A stretch of DNA of 64,000 bases from the NCBI RefSeq assembly GCF_003992125.1, contig NZ_RQUY01000011.1:16507-80506 (forward strand), given 5' to 3'. The position numbers and the translations under genes were made by a program. Shown piece after piece: positions 46,594-56,577 of the stretch (positions within the stretch are counted from its first letter, which is position 1; every line of letters starts with the position of its first letter). This stretch comes from Veillonella caviae (GTDB taxonomy: Bacteria; Bacillota; Negativicutes; Veillonellales; Veillonellaceae). The notes under the pieces are model-generated. The model was not told where the DNA came from, searched no databases, and was given only the letters and a program-made list of their open reading frames with translations.

Positions 46594-49038
46594 ATGAAAG
46601 CAAGTTTACAATGGATGAATGAATATGTACCTCTTGACTTAGCTCGTCCTGCCCAAGAATTAGCAGATGAATTAACACAAGCAGGTATTCCTGTAGAAGA
46701 TGTTATTTCTATGGACCCAGGTTTGAAAAAAATCTACACTGGTAAAATCGTAGAAATTACAAAACACCCAGATGCGGATAAATTACAAGTATGCCAAGTA
46801 CAATGTTTAGATGAAGACGGCGCTGAGATTACGAAACAAATCGTTACAGCTGCTACCAATGTGGCAGTAGGTCAAATTGTGCCTGTAGCATATCATAAAT
46901 CTCGTTTAGCAGATGGTACTGAAATTAAAAAAGGTAAATTGCGTGGTGTTACATCGGAAGGTATGTTCTGTTCCGTTGCAGAATTTGGACTATCTAAAGA
47001 ACAAGTACGGCCAGAAGAGGCAGAAGGCATTTATATTTTCCCTGAAAATACACCAATCGGTCTTGATATTAAAGAAGCATTAATGCTAGATGATACAGTA
47101 TATGAGTTTGAATTAACTGCTAATCGCGCTGATTGTTTCTCTATGGTGGGCTTATCTCGTGAATTTGCCATTATGACTGGTAAAAAGGCATTATTCCCAG
47201 TTATTATGGTCAATGAAAATGGTAATTCCATCGACGGTAAAGCTTCGGTTGTGATTGAAAATAATGAATTGTGTACCCGTTTCACTGCTCGTGTAGTTAA
47301 AAATGTAACTATTGAACCATCTCCATTATGGATGCAAAATCGCTTGCGTAACAGTGGGATTCGCCCTACTAATAATGTTGTAGACGTAACAAATTATGTT
47401 ATGCTTGAATTAGGTCAACCAATGCATGCTTACGATTATGATCGCGTAGCAGGGCATACTTTGATTGCTCGCAATGCAAAAGCAGGAGAAACATTAGTAA
47501 CCCTTGATGGTTCTGAACGCAAGTTAGATGAGTCTATGCTCGTTATTGCAGATTCTAATGGACCGATTGGCATAGCTGGTGTTATGGGCGGCCGCGATAG
47601 CGAAGTGACAAATGATACTACTCATGTATTGTTAGAAGCTGCTGTATTCAATGGACCTTCTATTCGTCGTACTTCTAAAGCATTAGGTATGCGCTCCGAA
47701 GCGTCTGGTCGCTTTGAGCGTGGTATTAATCATAAATACACGGCATATGCTATCGATCGAGCTGCGCAATTGTTACAACAAATTTGCCCTTCCTGTGAGG
47801 TAGAAGTGGGTGTTATCGATGTATATCCTACACCAGTAGAACAACGTACGGTTACTTTTACAGTAGACAGTGTTAATGATTATCTTGGTACATCTATCGA
47901 TAAAGATAGAATGGTATCTATTCTAACAAATCTTGAATTTGTTATTACTCAAAATGGGGATGCTCTTGATGCATTAGTGCCAACATGGCGTGATGATGTA
48001 ACCGGTATGCCTGATATTGCTGAAGAAGTGGCGCGTATTTATGGTTATGATAATATTGTACCAACTATTCCACATGCAGTATTGTCCTCTGGTGGCATGA
48101 CACCTAAAAAAGCATTGACTAAGCAAGTAACGCATTATTTAGCTAGTGTTGGTCTTAGTCAGATTATTACTTTTAGTTTCATGCATAAAGACGGTTTGTC
48201 AAATATGATGCTTCCAGAAGGAGATAGTCGTTATACAGCAATTCCAATTCTAAATCCTATATCTGAAGAATTTCCTTACATGAGAACTACTTTGGTGCCT
48301 GCTGTTATCGAAGCAGCTCTTCGTAATATGGCACAACAAAACAAAGATTTATGGTTGTTTGAAACAGCTAATGTATATGAGCCGAAAGCATTACCATTAG
48401 TAGAAGTGCCTCACGAGCGACCAATGGCATGTGGTATTATGATGGGGAAAACTACTGAACCAGCGTGGAATGAACCGCAACGTGAAACGGATTTCTATGA
48501 CGTAAAAGGCGTAGTAGATGGTTTGTTATCAAACTTAGGTGTAGTGGGCTATACGATTACTCCTTGTGGTGAAAGCTATTACCATCCTGGTGTAAGTGCT
48601 AACTATACTATTAATGGTGTTACGATTGCTAATTTTGGTGAATTACATCCACAAGTAAGCAAAAATTTTGATTTACCTGGTAAAGTATATATGTTTGAAA
48701 TTGATTTAGAAGCGATTTTAGATTTGACTATGCCAGAGTTTAAATATCAACCATTTAGTAAATTTCCAGGTACAAGCCGAGATTTAGCTATCGTTGCACC
48801 TGTAATTGTTACAAGTGGTGAAATTATGGAACTCATCAATGAACATGGTGGGGAGTACTTACACTCTGTGTCCATTTTTGATGTGTATGAAGGGGAACAT
48901 ATAGAGGCTGGTTATCGCAGCTTGGCGTATAATTTGCAATTCCGTTCTATGGAAGGAACATTGAATGATGAAGAAATTGATGGCATTATTCAAAACATCA
49001 TTTCTGCATTGAATGATAAAAACTGTAAATTGCGTTAA
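46594..49038 (+). CDS. pheT: Phenylalanyl-tRNA synthetase beta subunit
   Basis: Partner of PheS, 814 residues. Domains in order: EMAP-type tRNA-binding domain (about 40-150, HPDADKLQVCQV), B3/B4 editing domain (LRNSGIRPTNNVVDVTNYVM), B5 DNA-binding-like domain, a catalytic-like domain (LNPISEEFPYMRTTLVP), and the C-terminal ferredoxin-fold anticodon-binding domain (FSKFPGTSRDLAIVAP). It starts 9 bases after pheS with an AGGAGG site overlapping the pheS stop. Confidence 0.98.
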   Translation: MKASLQWMNEYVPLDLARPAQELADELTQAGIPVEDVISMDPGLKKIYTGKIVEITKHPDADKLQVCQVQCLDEDGAEITKQIVTAATNVAVGQIVPVAYHKSRLADGTEIKKGKLRGVTSEGMFCSVAEFGLSKEQVRPEEAEGIYIFPENTPIGLDIKEALMLDDTVYEFELTANRADCFSMVGLSREFAIMTGKKALFPVIMVNENGNSIDGKASVVIENNELCTRFTARVVKNVTIEPSPLWMQNRLRNSGIRPTNNVVDVTNYVMLELGQPMHAYDYDRVAGHTLIARNAKAGETLVTLDGSERKLDESMLVIADSNGPIGIAGVMGGRDSEVTNDTTHVLLEAAVFNGPSIRRTSKALGMRSEASGRFERGINHKYTAYAIDRAAQLLQQICPSCEVEVGVIDVYPTPVEQRTVTFTVDSVNDYLGTSIDKDRMVSILTNLEFVITQNGDALDALVPTWRDDVTGMPDIAEEVARIYGYDNIVPTIPHAVLSSGGMTPKKALTKQVTHYLASVGLSQIITFSFMHKDGLSNMMLPEGDSRYTAIPILNPISEEFPYMRTTLVPAVIEAALRNMAQQNKDLWLFETANVYEPKALPLVEVPHERPMACGIMMGKTTEPAWNEPQRETDFYDVKGVVDGLLSNLGVVGYTITPCGESYYHPGVSANYTINGVTIANFGELHPQVSKNFDLPGKVYMFEIDLEAILDLTMPEFKYQPFSKFPGTSRDLAIVAPVIVTSGEIMELINEHGGEYLHSVSIFDVYEGEHIEAGYRSLAYNLQFRSMEGTLNDEEIDGIIQNIISALNDKNCKLR

Positions 49039-49051
49039 TATACCTTACAAG

Positions 49052-49079
49052 AGGGATTACCATATGGTAATCCCTTTAT
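49052..49079 (+). terminator. Terminator after pheT
   Basis: AGGGATTACC and GGTAATCCCT form a perfect 10-bp stem around ATAT, followed by a weak T-tract (TTATGT). Confidence 0.65.
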
Positions 49080-49099
49080 GTCTATCTGTTCTCCTGTAG

Positions 49100-49105
49100 T
49101 ATAAT
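49100..49105 (+). promoter_or_regulatory. Candidate -10 element before the U32 gene
   Basis: TATAAT lies 42 bases before the preferred U32 start, between the pheT terminator and the gene. No good -35 is seen. The bases from 49099 to 49125 closely match a segment after upp (24669-24695). Confidence 0.4.
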
Positions 49106-49146
49106 AGAAGTAATACATTGTAAAATTTAAGAATCAGAGGATGAAT

Positions 49147-51570
49147 ATGGAATTATTAGCTCCAGCGGGGACGATGGAAAATTTTATGGCTGCTTTAGAG
49201 TCTGGTGCTGACGCCATTTATTTAGGTGGTAAAGGATTTAATGCACGTGCACATGCGGCGAATTTTGACATGCAGGAATTGGGCGAAGCAGTACGATTAG
49301 CTCACATTTTAGGAGTCTCTGTATACGTCACAGTCAATATATTAATCGGCGATACGGAATTAACCGATTTGGAATATTATTTGCAAGAACTTGAGTCTGT
49401 TGGTGTAGACGCTATTATTGTACAGGATTTGGCAGTAGCACAAGTTGCGCGCCGTGTAGCGCCAAATTTGCATCTTCATTGTAGTACTCAGATGACAGCA
49501 ACCACTTTAGATGCGGTGCGTTTTTATGAAAGTTTAGGGTTTACCCGTGTCGTGTTGGCTCGAGAACTCAGTTTAAAAGAAATTGAACATATTTGTGCTA
49601 ACTGTAAAGCGGAAATTGAAGTTTTTGTACATGGTGCATTGTGCGTATGTTATTCTGGACAATGTTTGATGAGCTCTTTCATCGGCGGACGTAGTGGTAA
49701 CCGTGGTGCATGTGCTCAACCATGTCGTTTGCCCTATGAATTATTAAACTCTAAAGGGGTTAGTTTATTGCCAAAACATGAGTCCTATTTGCTAAGTCCT
49801 AAGGATTTAAATTACAGTGAGCATATGGCACATCTTGTAAAAGCTGGAGTTACGTCTTTTAAGGTAGAAGGACGCATGAAAAAGGTTTCTTATGTGCGCC
49901 AAGTCATTGGTACGTATCGAGAAATCTTAGATAAGGCTACTATTAATGATGAACAGCAACAGGCTTTAGCAACTGGGTTTAACAGAGGTTTCTCTACTGC
50001 TTATCTAGATGATTCCGTAGGTCGTCATATGATGACCGTAGTGGCCCCAAATCATCAAGGAAAACCCATCGGTAAGGCATATGTAAAAAAAGGAAATGTC
50101 TACTTAGAATTAGATGAACCTATTGTATTAGGATCATTAGTTAAAATTTTGCAAACGAACGGGAGTATTACCTATTATACAATTGATAAAGATTGGCTTT
50201 GTATTAATCCACTTCTCTACAAGTCTAAACCGAAAGAAGGACTAGCCTCAGGCCCTATGTACTTAGCATCTACACCTAAAGAAGCCAAATCTAGAGGCCT
50301 TCAAGAATTTTCTCGGAAATATAATGTAACGATGTATCTTATGATAGGTATTGATGGTGCAAAACAGTATACGGAATTAACAGCTATGTTAGACTCTGGT
50401 TTATCTGTAACGGTACAACATGAATATATTCCCGTATTGGCAAATAAAGTACCAACTTCTTTAGAAAAAGTGGCAGAACAATTGGGGCGTTTGGGAAATA
50501 CGTTATTCCAACTTTCTTATGTAGAAATTCCCAATGGGGAATATATGTGGCCGGCTAGCGTGCTGAATGCATTACGCCGTGATGCAGTAGAAGCGTTAGA
50601 AGTCATGTTAATAGAATCACATGTAAAATCGTGGCATACACTACAAGTATATAATACTAACGGGTCTTACCCATTTGCTGCTAAAACTGCTTTGGACTAT
50701 CGTGATTTACCAATTGTATCTGTTGTAGTAGATGAAGTAGAGGGTGTGCAAACTGCCATTGCTGGAGGGGCAAAAAAAATTATTTTTGGTGGTGATCGAT
50801 TACAACGCCTTCCTTATGAATCATCTGTATATAAAACGGTAGCAACCTTATGTAATGATGCAGGTGTGTATTGTACTTTCACAACGCCTCGTGTCATTAA
50901 AGATGATGAAGTTGAGGTTTATAAAAAAACATTACAATACATAGTTAATGCTAATCCTACTAGTATCGCCATTCATGTGCCACAAGCTTTATTATGGTTA
51001 CAAGAGCTAGGCTATACAGGGGCTATTGAAGCTAATACGGGATTAAATATTTTTAATACACCAACTGTTAAGTTTTGGGAGAATCTTGGTATGAGCAGTA
51101 TTGCACCATCGCAGGAATTGACATTGCAACAAATTAGTGCATTATCAAAACATGCTCAAGCTCCGTTAGAAGCTATGGTTCATGGTTATACAGAAATGAT
51201 GATATCTGAATACTGTGTCATTGCTAGCTTTGTAGGAACTGGCAGTAAAGTTACCTGCTCTATGCCATGTGTAAAAGAAAATTATTTTTTAAGAGATAGA
51301 AAAGGGGAGATGTTCCCTTTAAGAACGGATCCATATTGTCGTATGCATATAATGAATAGTCATGAAATGGATATGCGTGCCTATGTACCGGATTTGGTGA
51401 AAAAAGGTGTATCTATTTTACGCATTGATGGTCGTCAGATGGATTTAGATCGATTAAAGCATATCATTACTGAGTATGTAGGTATACTTAATGGGACTAT
51501 ACAGCCACCATCTAAACAAGTATATGATGAACCTATTACAAGAGGCCATTATTTTAGAGGAATTTTATAA
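49147..51570 (+). CDS. Double-length U32 family protein (RlhA/TrhP-like)
   Basis: An 807-residue protein of the U32 family, whose members include tRNA hydroxylation (TrhP) and 23S rRNA C2501 hydroxylation (RlhA) enzymes. The first half has ELLAPAGTMENFMAALESGADAIY and a cysteine-rich HGALCVCYSGQCLMSS followed by GRSGNRGACAQPCR. A middle DUF3656-like linker follows, and the second half repeats the logic with MVHGYTEMMIS and CSMPCVKENY plus a fourth cysteine further on, so two U32-type modules appear in one chain. The RNA target cannot be assigned. ATG 49147 is preferred over 49141 by spacing from AGAGG. Confidence 0.85.
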   Translation: MELLAPAGTMENFMAALESGADAIYLGGKGFNARAHAANFDMQELGEAVRLAHILGVSVYVTVNILIGDTELTDLEYYLQELESVGVDAIIVQDLAVAQVARRVAPNLHLHCSTQMTATTLDAVRFYESLGFTRVVLARELSLKEIEHICANCKAEIEVFVHGALCVCYSGQCLMSSFIGGRSGNRGACAQPCRLPYELLNSKGVSLLPKHESYLLSPKDLNYSEHMAHLVKAGVTSFKVEGRMKKVSYVRQVIGTYREILDKATINDEQQQALATGFNRGFSTAYLDDSVGRHMMTVVAPNHQGKPIGKAYVKKGNVYLELDEPIVLGSLVKILQTNGSITYYTIDKDWLCINPLLYKSKPKEGLASGPMYLASTPKEAKSRGLQEFSRKYNVTMYLMIGIDGAKQYTELTAMLDSGLSVTVQHEYIPVLANKVPTSLEKVAEQLGRLGNTLFQLSYVEIPNGEYMWPASVLNALRRDAVEALEVMLIESHVKSWHTLQVYNTNGSYPFAAKTALDYRDLPIVSVVVDEVEGVQTAIAGGAKKIIFGGDRLQRLPYESSVYKTVATLCNDAGVYCTFTTPRVIKDDEVEVYKKTLQYIVNANPTSIAIHVPQALLWLQELGYTGAIEANTGLNIFNTPTVKFWENLGMSSIAPSQELTLQQISALSKHAQAPLEAMVHGYTEMMISEYCVIASFVGTGSKVTCSMPCVKENYFLRDRKGEMFPLRTDPYCRMHIMNSHEMDMRAYVPDLVKKGVSILRIDGRQMDLDRLKHIITEYVGILNGTIQPPSKQVYDEPITRGHYFRGIL

Positions 51571-51732
51571 GCCATTTACGGTTTGTGGTATATAATACTA
51601 GCTAGGACCATGAGTGCTATTTTTCATGTAGTTTTTATATGAAATATAATATTAAATAGGGGCACTGAGATACTATTTAAGATTTAGATTTTCTTATTAT
51701 GGTATATATTGATAGATAAAAGAGGTAGTCTA

Positions 51733-54111
51733 TTGTTTAATGAAGAAGTATTAGAGTTTATAAAAATAAAAGAAGAACTGGCTCATCACTGTAGTTCTAC
51801 TATCGCTAAGGAAATGGCGTTGGCATTAGAGCCTATGATTGACTACAAGATGATTCAAGCGTCTTTAGATGAAACCGCAGAGGCAGTGCGGTCCTGGCAA
51901 ACAGAAATAGAACAACCACTAAGTGGTACTCGCGATATTCGAGAATCTTGTCAGAAAAGTCGTAAAGATTTCATTTTAACTCGCGAAGCCTTATGGGATG
52001 TTTATATTACTATTGGAGCCTATAAGCGGATGGCTAAGTTTTTTCATACAAAATATATAGAATATCCGCTATTATCCTTGTGGATGCAGGAGATGCCTAA
52101 TACGGACCGTATTGAACAACGATTCCGTCGTGTATTTGATGATAAAGGAGAGTTATTAGATACGGCATCTCCGAAGTTGACATCATTGCGAAATACGATT
52201 ACGAAAACGAGAGAACGTATTAAACATGATATTCAAGCGATTCTACATGACAAAGATAATCAAAAATATTTTCAGGATGCTATTATTACACAGAGAAATA
52301 ATCGTTACGTTATTCCTGTAAAGCAAGAATATCGTCAATATTTTGACGGCTTAATCCATGATCGGTCTGCTACAGGTCAAACCTTATATATCGAACCGAT
52401 GCGCCTTGTAAATCTTAACAATGAATTACAAGAAGCTATTATCGGTGAAGAACAAGAAGTATTGCGAATCTACAAAGAATTATCAGCTTTGGTTAAACAG
52501 CATAGTAATGATTTAATGGATGCCTGTGAAAAGGTATCACATATTGAATTCGTTTATGGTAAAGCTAAACTGGCTATTGCTCAAAAAGCTGTACAAGCTA
52601 CCTTAAGCGAAGGTCGTGAAGTCAATCTGATGAGAGCACGACATCCGCTGATTCCTATTAACCAAGTAGTACCTACTGATATTCGATTAGGTATGGATTA
52701 TAGAGTTTTATTAATTACTGGTTCCAATACAGGCGGTAAAACTGTATCCCTTAAAACATTGGGGTTATTGGCGTTAATGAACCAAAGTGGTCTATTCATT
52801 CCTGCAGATACGGGCTCTATTTTACCGATATTCCATAACATATTCGCCGATATTGGGGATGAGCAAAGTATCGAAGCTAGTTTAAGTACCTTTTCTGCGC
52901 ATATGACACAAGTTATAACCATCATCAAACATTGTGGACCTAATGATCTTGTATTGCTTGATGAGTTAGGATCTGGTACGGACCCTGAGGAAGGTAGTGC
53001 ATTAGCGGTATCCATTTTAGAATTCTTTAGGCAAAAGGGTGTGCTCATGATGGTGAGCACTCATTATAATGAGTTAAAAAATTATGCATACCATACCGAT
53101 GGCATTGAAAATGGTCATGTAGAATTTGATGAACGTACATTAAAACCAACGTATCGACTCCATATTGGTGTAGCTGGTAGCAGTCATGCATTGAGTATTG
53201 CATCACGTTTGGGATTGCCAAAAGAAATTGTAAATCGTGCACGAGACTACAAATCTAAATTTGGTAGTAGCGAAATGGAATTAGTTCTATCAGATCTAAA
53301 TGAACAATTGCGGAAAGCTTCTGACCGTGAGAGGTCGTTGAAAAAAGAATTAGATGAAACCCGTCGTATGCGAGGACAACTTGAGAAAGAAAAGAAACAG
53401 TTTAATGAAAAACGGAAACAAATACTGTTAAAAACACAAGAGGAAGCAGAAGCATTAAAACGTTCCTTGCGTGTAGAAGGGGAATCCATCATTAAACAGT
53501 TGAAATCGCAATTTTCTGAAACCAATAAGGATAAACGACAAATTGCCATTCAAGAAGCTCGAAAAGGTATTTCTAATGTACACGTGCCGAATGTCCCTGT
53601 AGACGATGAGCGAAACGATATTTCGTTAGATACTTTGAAAATAGGAGATATCGTATTTGTCACTACATTGCGATCATTAGGATCTGTATTGGGCATTAAA
53701 GGCAATCGCGTTACGGTAGATATTAATGGCTTGACTGCAACGGTCAAATTATCTGAATTGCAATCTACTACTAGAGAAGAATCGAATAAGATTAAACGGG
53801 AGAACAATGCACCTCAGCCTAAATCACGGAAACGTGCGGGCAGTTCTATGGTGCAACGTCAAAAAGAAGTGCGTACAGAAATCAATATCTTAGGTCAAAC
53901 CGTAGATGAAGCTACCGTATCGGTAAGCCGATTCATAGATCAAGCTTTGCTAGGTGGTGTTAATCAAGTGCGTATTATTCATGGTAAAGGTAGTGGTGCC
54001 CTTCGTGAAGGGGTGCACAACTATCTTAGAACATTGCCACATGTAGCACATTTTGAAACAGCAGGCTATGATGAAGGTGGTGCAGGGGCTACTAATGTAG
54101 TGTTAAAATAA
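51733..54111 (+). CDS. mutS2: MutS2 (ribosome-rescue / recombination ATPase)
   Basis: MutS2 acts on collided ribosomes or recombination intermediates, not mismatch repair. It has about 792 residues. A helical lever/clamp (about 1-300) is followed by the MutS ATPase, with Walker A GSNTGGKTVSLKT at about residue 331 and Walker B LLDELGSGTDPEEGS; a long coiled coil follows (about 510-600), then a KOW-like region and a C-terminal Smr domain with IIHGKGSGALREGV. The Smr LDLRG motif reads INILGQ. The likely start is TTG 51733 behind AGAGGT; an in-frame TTG at 51709 has no ribosome site. Confidence 0.93.
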   Translation: MFNEEVLEFIKIKEELAHHCSSTIAKEMALALEPMIDYKMIQASLDETAEAVRSWQTEIEQPLSGTRDIRESCQKSRKDFILTREALWDVYITIGAYKRMAKFFHTKYIEYPLLSLWMQEMPNTDRIEQRFRRVFDDKGELLDTASPKLTSLRNTITKTRERIKHDIQAILHDKDNQKYFQDAIITQRNNRYVIPVKQEYRQYFDGLIHDRSATGQTLYIEPMRLVNLNNELQEAIIGEEQEVLRIYKELSALVKQHSNDLMDACEKVSHIEFVYGKAKLAIAQKAVQATLSEGREVNLMRARHPLIPINQVVPTDIRLGMDYRVLLITGSNTGGKTVSLKTLGLLALMNQSGLFIPADTGSILPIFHNIFADIGDEQSIEASLSTFSAHMTQVITIIKHCGPNDLVLLDELGSGTDPEEGSALAVSILEFFRQKGVLMMVSTHYNELKNYAYHTDGIENGHVEFDERTLKPTYRLHIGVAGSSHALSIASRLGLPKEIVNRARDYKSKFGSSEMELVLSDLNEQLRKASDRERSLKKELDETRRMRGQLEKEKKQFNEKRKQILLKTQEEAEALKRSLRVEGESIIKQLKSQFSETNKDKRQIAIQEARKGISNVHVPNVPVDDERNDISLDTLKIGDIVFVTTLRSLGSVLGIKGNRVTVDINGLTATVKLSELQSTTREESNKIKRENNAPQPKSRKRAGSSMVQRQKEVRTEINILGQTVDEATVSVSRFIDQALLGGVNQVRIIHGKGSGALREGVHNYLRTLPHVAHFETAGYDEGGAGATNVVLK

Positions 54112-54115
54112 AATT

Positions 54116-54195
54116 AAAAGCGTATACACAGCGAGTTATTATACTGTTTTTTACTGAACTAGTATAATTAAAGCAATGTGTATACGCTTTTTTTA
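54116..54195 (+). terminator. Terminator with branched loop after mutS2
   Basis: AAAAGCGTATACACA (54116-54130) and TGTGTATACGCTTTT (54177-54191) form a perfect 15-bp stem, then T-run. The 46-base loop contains an 8-bp inner stem (ATTATACT at 54138 with AGTATAAT at 54161). Confidence 0.8.
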
Positions 54196-54211
54196 GTGAT
54201 GGGGATTGTAC

Positions 54212-54250
54212 CAAAAGAGAAAGTGGGAATCCATATAGATTCCCACTTTA
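54212..54250 (-). terminator. Terminator of the pbp1A gene
   Basis: AAAGTGGGAATC (54220-54231) and GATTCCCACTTT (54238-54249) form a 12-bp stem around CATATA. On the - strand it is followed by CTCTTTTGG, and it lies 8 bases past the stop codon. Confidence 0.75.
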
Positions 54251-54257
54251 GATTATT

Positions 54258-56357
54258 TTATCTTTCTTTGGATGTTTTATCTTCTTTTTTGCTACTTTTA
54301 GATGAGCTACTAGGTTTAGATTCTTTTGACGAGTCCTTTGCTGTGTCATCTTCTTTTATTGTGTCATTTGTATCCGTATTTTTAGTATCTTTAGTGTCTT
54401 GAGGAATATCTTCTTTTACCTCTGTTTTAGGAGGACTTGGTATTGGATTGTGATAACCTTCACTAATAATCGACTCAGCACTAGCAGGTACAACAAAATC
54501 AGAAGCAGGCGTATTAGCTAAGGCACTAGCCATAAATTGTCCCCACATAATAGCTGGTGTAGTACCGCCTGTAATACCATGTAACGTTTCAGAACCATAA
54601 TCATCGCCGACCCAAACGGCTGCTACGAGATCTGGTGTATAGCCTACAAACCAAGCATCTTTAGAATCGTCTGTAGTTCCTGTTTTACCAGCAGCAGGAC
54701 GACCAATACTAGCATTACCACCAGTCCCGCCAGAGATAACGGATTCGAGCATATTGGTAATGATAGCTGCATCTTTCTCGTCAACAACACGTTTTTCTTG
54801 AATAGAATTTTCCTCTACTATTTGGCCATTGCGATCTACGATTTTAACAATGGCTGTTGGTTGAACCTTGATACCACCATTAGCAAGCACACCATAGGCC
54901 TCTACCATTTCAAGAGGGGTTACACCGTGAGTTAATCCTCCAAGGGCCGTAGATAAGTTATTATCCTTATCTGTTAACGTTGTAATACCCATATCTTTAG
55001 CTAAGTTTAGAATTTTACGCATCCCTGTATCATCGGCAATTTTTACAGCTGCTACGTTACGAGAATGTTGTAATGCGTAACGATATGTCATAGGACCTTC
55101 AAAATCTTTTTCATAGTTTTGAGGTCTCCAGCCATTGAAATCAACAGGACTGTCATCGACAATAGATCCCGGTGTTTTACCAGATTGGATAGCTGCTAAA
55201 TATACAAATGGTTTCATAGCAGAACCTGGTTGGCGCTCTGCTTGGGTAGCGCGGTTAAAGGAGTCATTACCACGACCGCCTACCATGGCAACGATATAAC
55301 CATTATGTGGATTCATGGCTACGATAGCGCCTTGTGGTTGGTGTAAACCATTTTGGTCGGTATAAAAATCAGGGAGATTTTGCATAGCTGCTATGGCGGC
55401 ATTTTGTGCGTCCATATCGAGGGTTGTATAGATTTTTAAACCATCTTTATAAATCGCATCATCACCATATTTTTCGGAAATTTGAGCAATTACATAATTA
55501 ATGAAATACGATGCATTGTTATTTTCATGAGTTTGTTCTTGTTTAGAGATTAAGCCTAAGTCAGTATTTTTAGCTTCATCTGCTTGTGCTTGTGTGATAT
55601 ACCCATATTTAACCATTTGTCCAAGGACAACGGCTTGACGTTGTTTTCCAGCTTCTAAATTGTTAAATGGAGAGTAATAATTGGGACTTTGTGGTAAGCC
55701 AGCAAGTAGAGCACTTTGAGCTAGTGTCAATTCATTGACGTCTTTGCCAAAATAAATATGTGAAGCTGCTTGTACACCGTAGGCACCTTGACCAAAATAG
55801 ATTTGGTTCATATACATTTCAAGAATTTCTTGTTTTGTGTAATGTTGTTCAATTTTGAGGGCTAACAAAGCTTCTGAAATTTTACGTTTAATTGTTCTAT
55901 CTTGTGATAAGAATGCATTTCGAGCTAATTGTTGCGTAATAGTGGATCCGCCTTCAGCTACACCACTATGTACGATATTAACCCAAATAGCGCGGAGGAT
56001 ACCGATAGGATCGATACCATGATGATTGTAAAAACGGGAGTCTTCAGTAGCTACAAAGGCATCTTGTAAGTCTTTAGGAACTTCTTTAATAGAAACTGGT
56101 AAACGATTTTCTGCGGAATGAACATTAGTAATTAAATTGCCATGTACATCATAAATTTGTGATGCTGCAGCAGGACGTACATTGGATACGTCTGGTAAAT
56201 TAGACATGGTTGCACTTATAAAACCACAACCGCCACCAGCGATAATGAGGAATACTAATAATAGAATCATCCAAATCGTACGCTTTGTGGACGCTTTAGG
56301 AGAACTAGGTTTAGTTGTCGATTTACGACGAGTTCTCAAATTTGAGTTATTACTCAT
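54258..56357 (-). CDS. Class A penicillin-binding protein (PBP1A type)
   Basis: Bifunctional peptidoglycan synthase of 699 residues. After a basic cytoplasmic tail, a membrane anchor lies at about 30-52 (LLLVFLIIAGGGCGFI). The glycosyltransferase 51 domain has FVATEDSRFYNHHGIDP, GGSTITQQLARN and QIYFGQGAYGVQAA. The transpeptidase has SxxK as GSAMKPF, SRN in QHSRNVAAV and KTG as AGKTGTTDDSKD. The C-terminal 60 residues are a low-complexity tail rich in Lys, Asp, Thr and Ser. ATG 56357 has a GAGGTG site; 16 in-frame codons upstream are rejected. It is one of only two - strand genes here. Confidence 0.95.
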   Translation of the reverse strand: MSNNSNLRTRRKSTTKPSSPKASTKRTIWMILLLVFLIIAGGGCGFISATMSNLPDVSNVRPAAASQIYDVHGNLITNVHSAENRLPVSIKEVPKDLQDAFVATEDSRFYNHHGIDPIGILRAIWVNIVHSGVAEGGSTITQQLARNAFLSQDRTIKRKISEALLALKIEQHYTKQEILEMYMNQIYFGQGAYGVQAASHIYFGKDVNELTLAQSALLAGLPQSPNYYSPFNNLEAGKQRQAVVLGQMVKYGYITQAQADEAKNTDLGLISKQEQTHENNNASYFINYVIAQISEKYGDDAIYKDGLKIYTTLDMDAQNAAIAAMQNLPDFYTDQNGLHQPQGAIVAMNPHNGYIVAMVGGRGNDSFNRATQAERQPGSAMKPFVYLAAIQSGKTPGSIVDDSPVDFNGWRPQNYEKDFEGPMTYRYALQHSRNVAAVKIADDTGMRKILNLAKDMGITTLTDKDNNLSTALGGLTHGVTPLEMVEAYGVLANGGIKVQPTAIVKIVDRNGQIVEENSIQEKRVVDEKDAAIITNMLESVISGGTGGNASIGRPAAGKTGTTDDSKDAWFVGYTPDLVAAVWVGDDYGSETLHGITGGTTPAIMWGQFMASALANTPASDFVVPASAESIISEGYHNPIPSPPKTEVKEDIPQDTKDTKNTDTNDTIKEDDTAKDSSKESKPSSSSKSSKKEDKTSKER

Positions 56358-56413
56358 AGAGTCACCTCGTTTTTTAGTTAATATAACGTAAACTATATTA
56401 CGCAATTATAAAT

Positions 56414-56422
56414 ATTATACCA
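56414..56422 (-). promoter_or_regulatory. Extended -10 promoter element of the pbp1A gene
   Basis: On the - strand TGGTATAAT is an extended -10 element, 56 bases before the pbp1A ATG. The -35 region is weak. It is divergent from the tyrS promoter. Confidence 0.55.
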
Positions 56423-56519
56423 CATTTACTGTAAAATGGTTATTTTTAGAAGTAACTTATAGTGAATGGTGGAGCTTACTTTTTGATTAACGTGATTATA
56501 AAACAAATACTCTAGATAA

Positions 56520-56548
56520 TTGTGAAAGTGTACTTATAATGGTATACT
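56520..56548 (+). promoter_or_regulatory. Promoter of tyrS
   Basis: TTGTGA (56520-56525) and TATACT (56543-56548) are 17 bases apart, with TG at the extended -10 position. It lies 29 bases before the tyrS ATG, leaving no room for a T-box leader. Confidence 0.7.
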
Positions 56549-56577
56549 AAAACAATAGATTTATGAGGAGGATATCC

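Noticed and set aside
54178..54402. Open frame of 74 codons on the + strand after mutS2
   Set aside because: It starts inside the mutS2 terminator and is antisense to the low-complexity tail of the penicillin-binding protein; its Ser/Leu/Phe runs mirror that tail.
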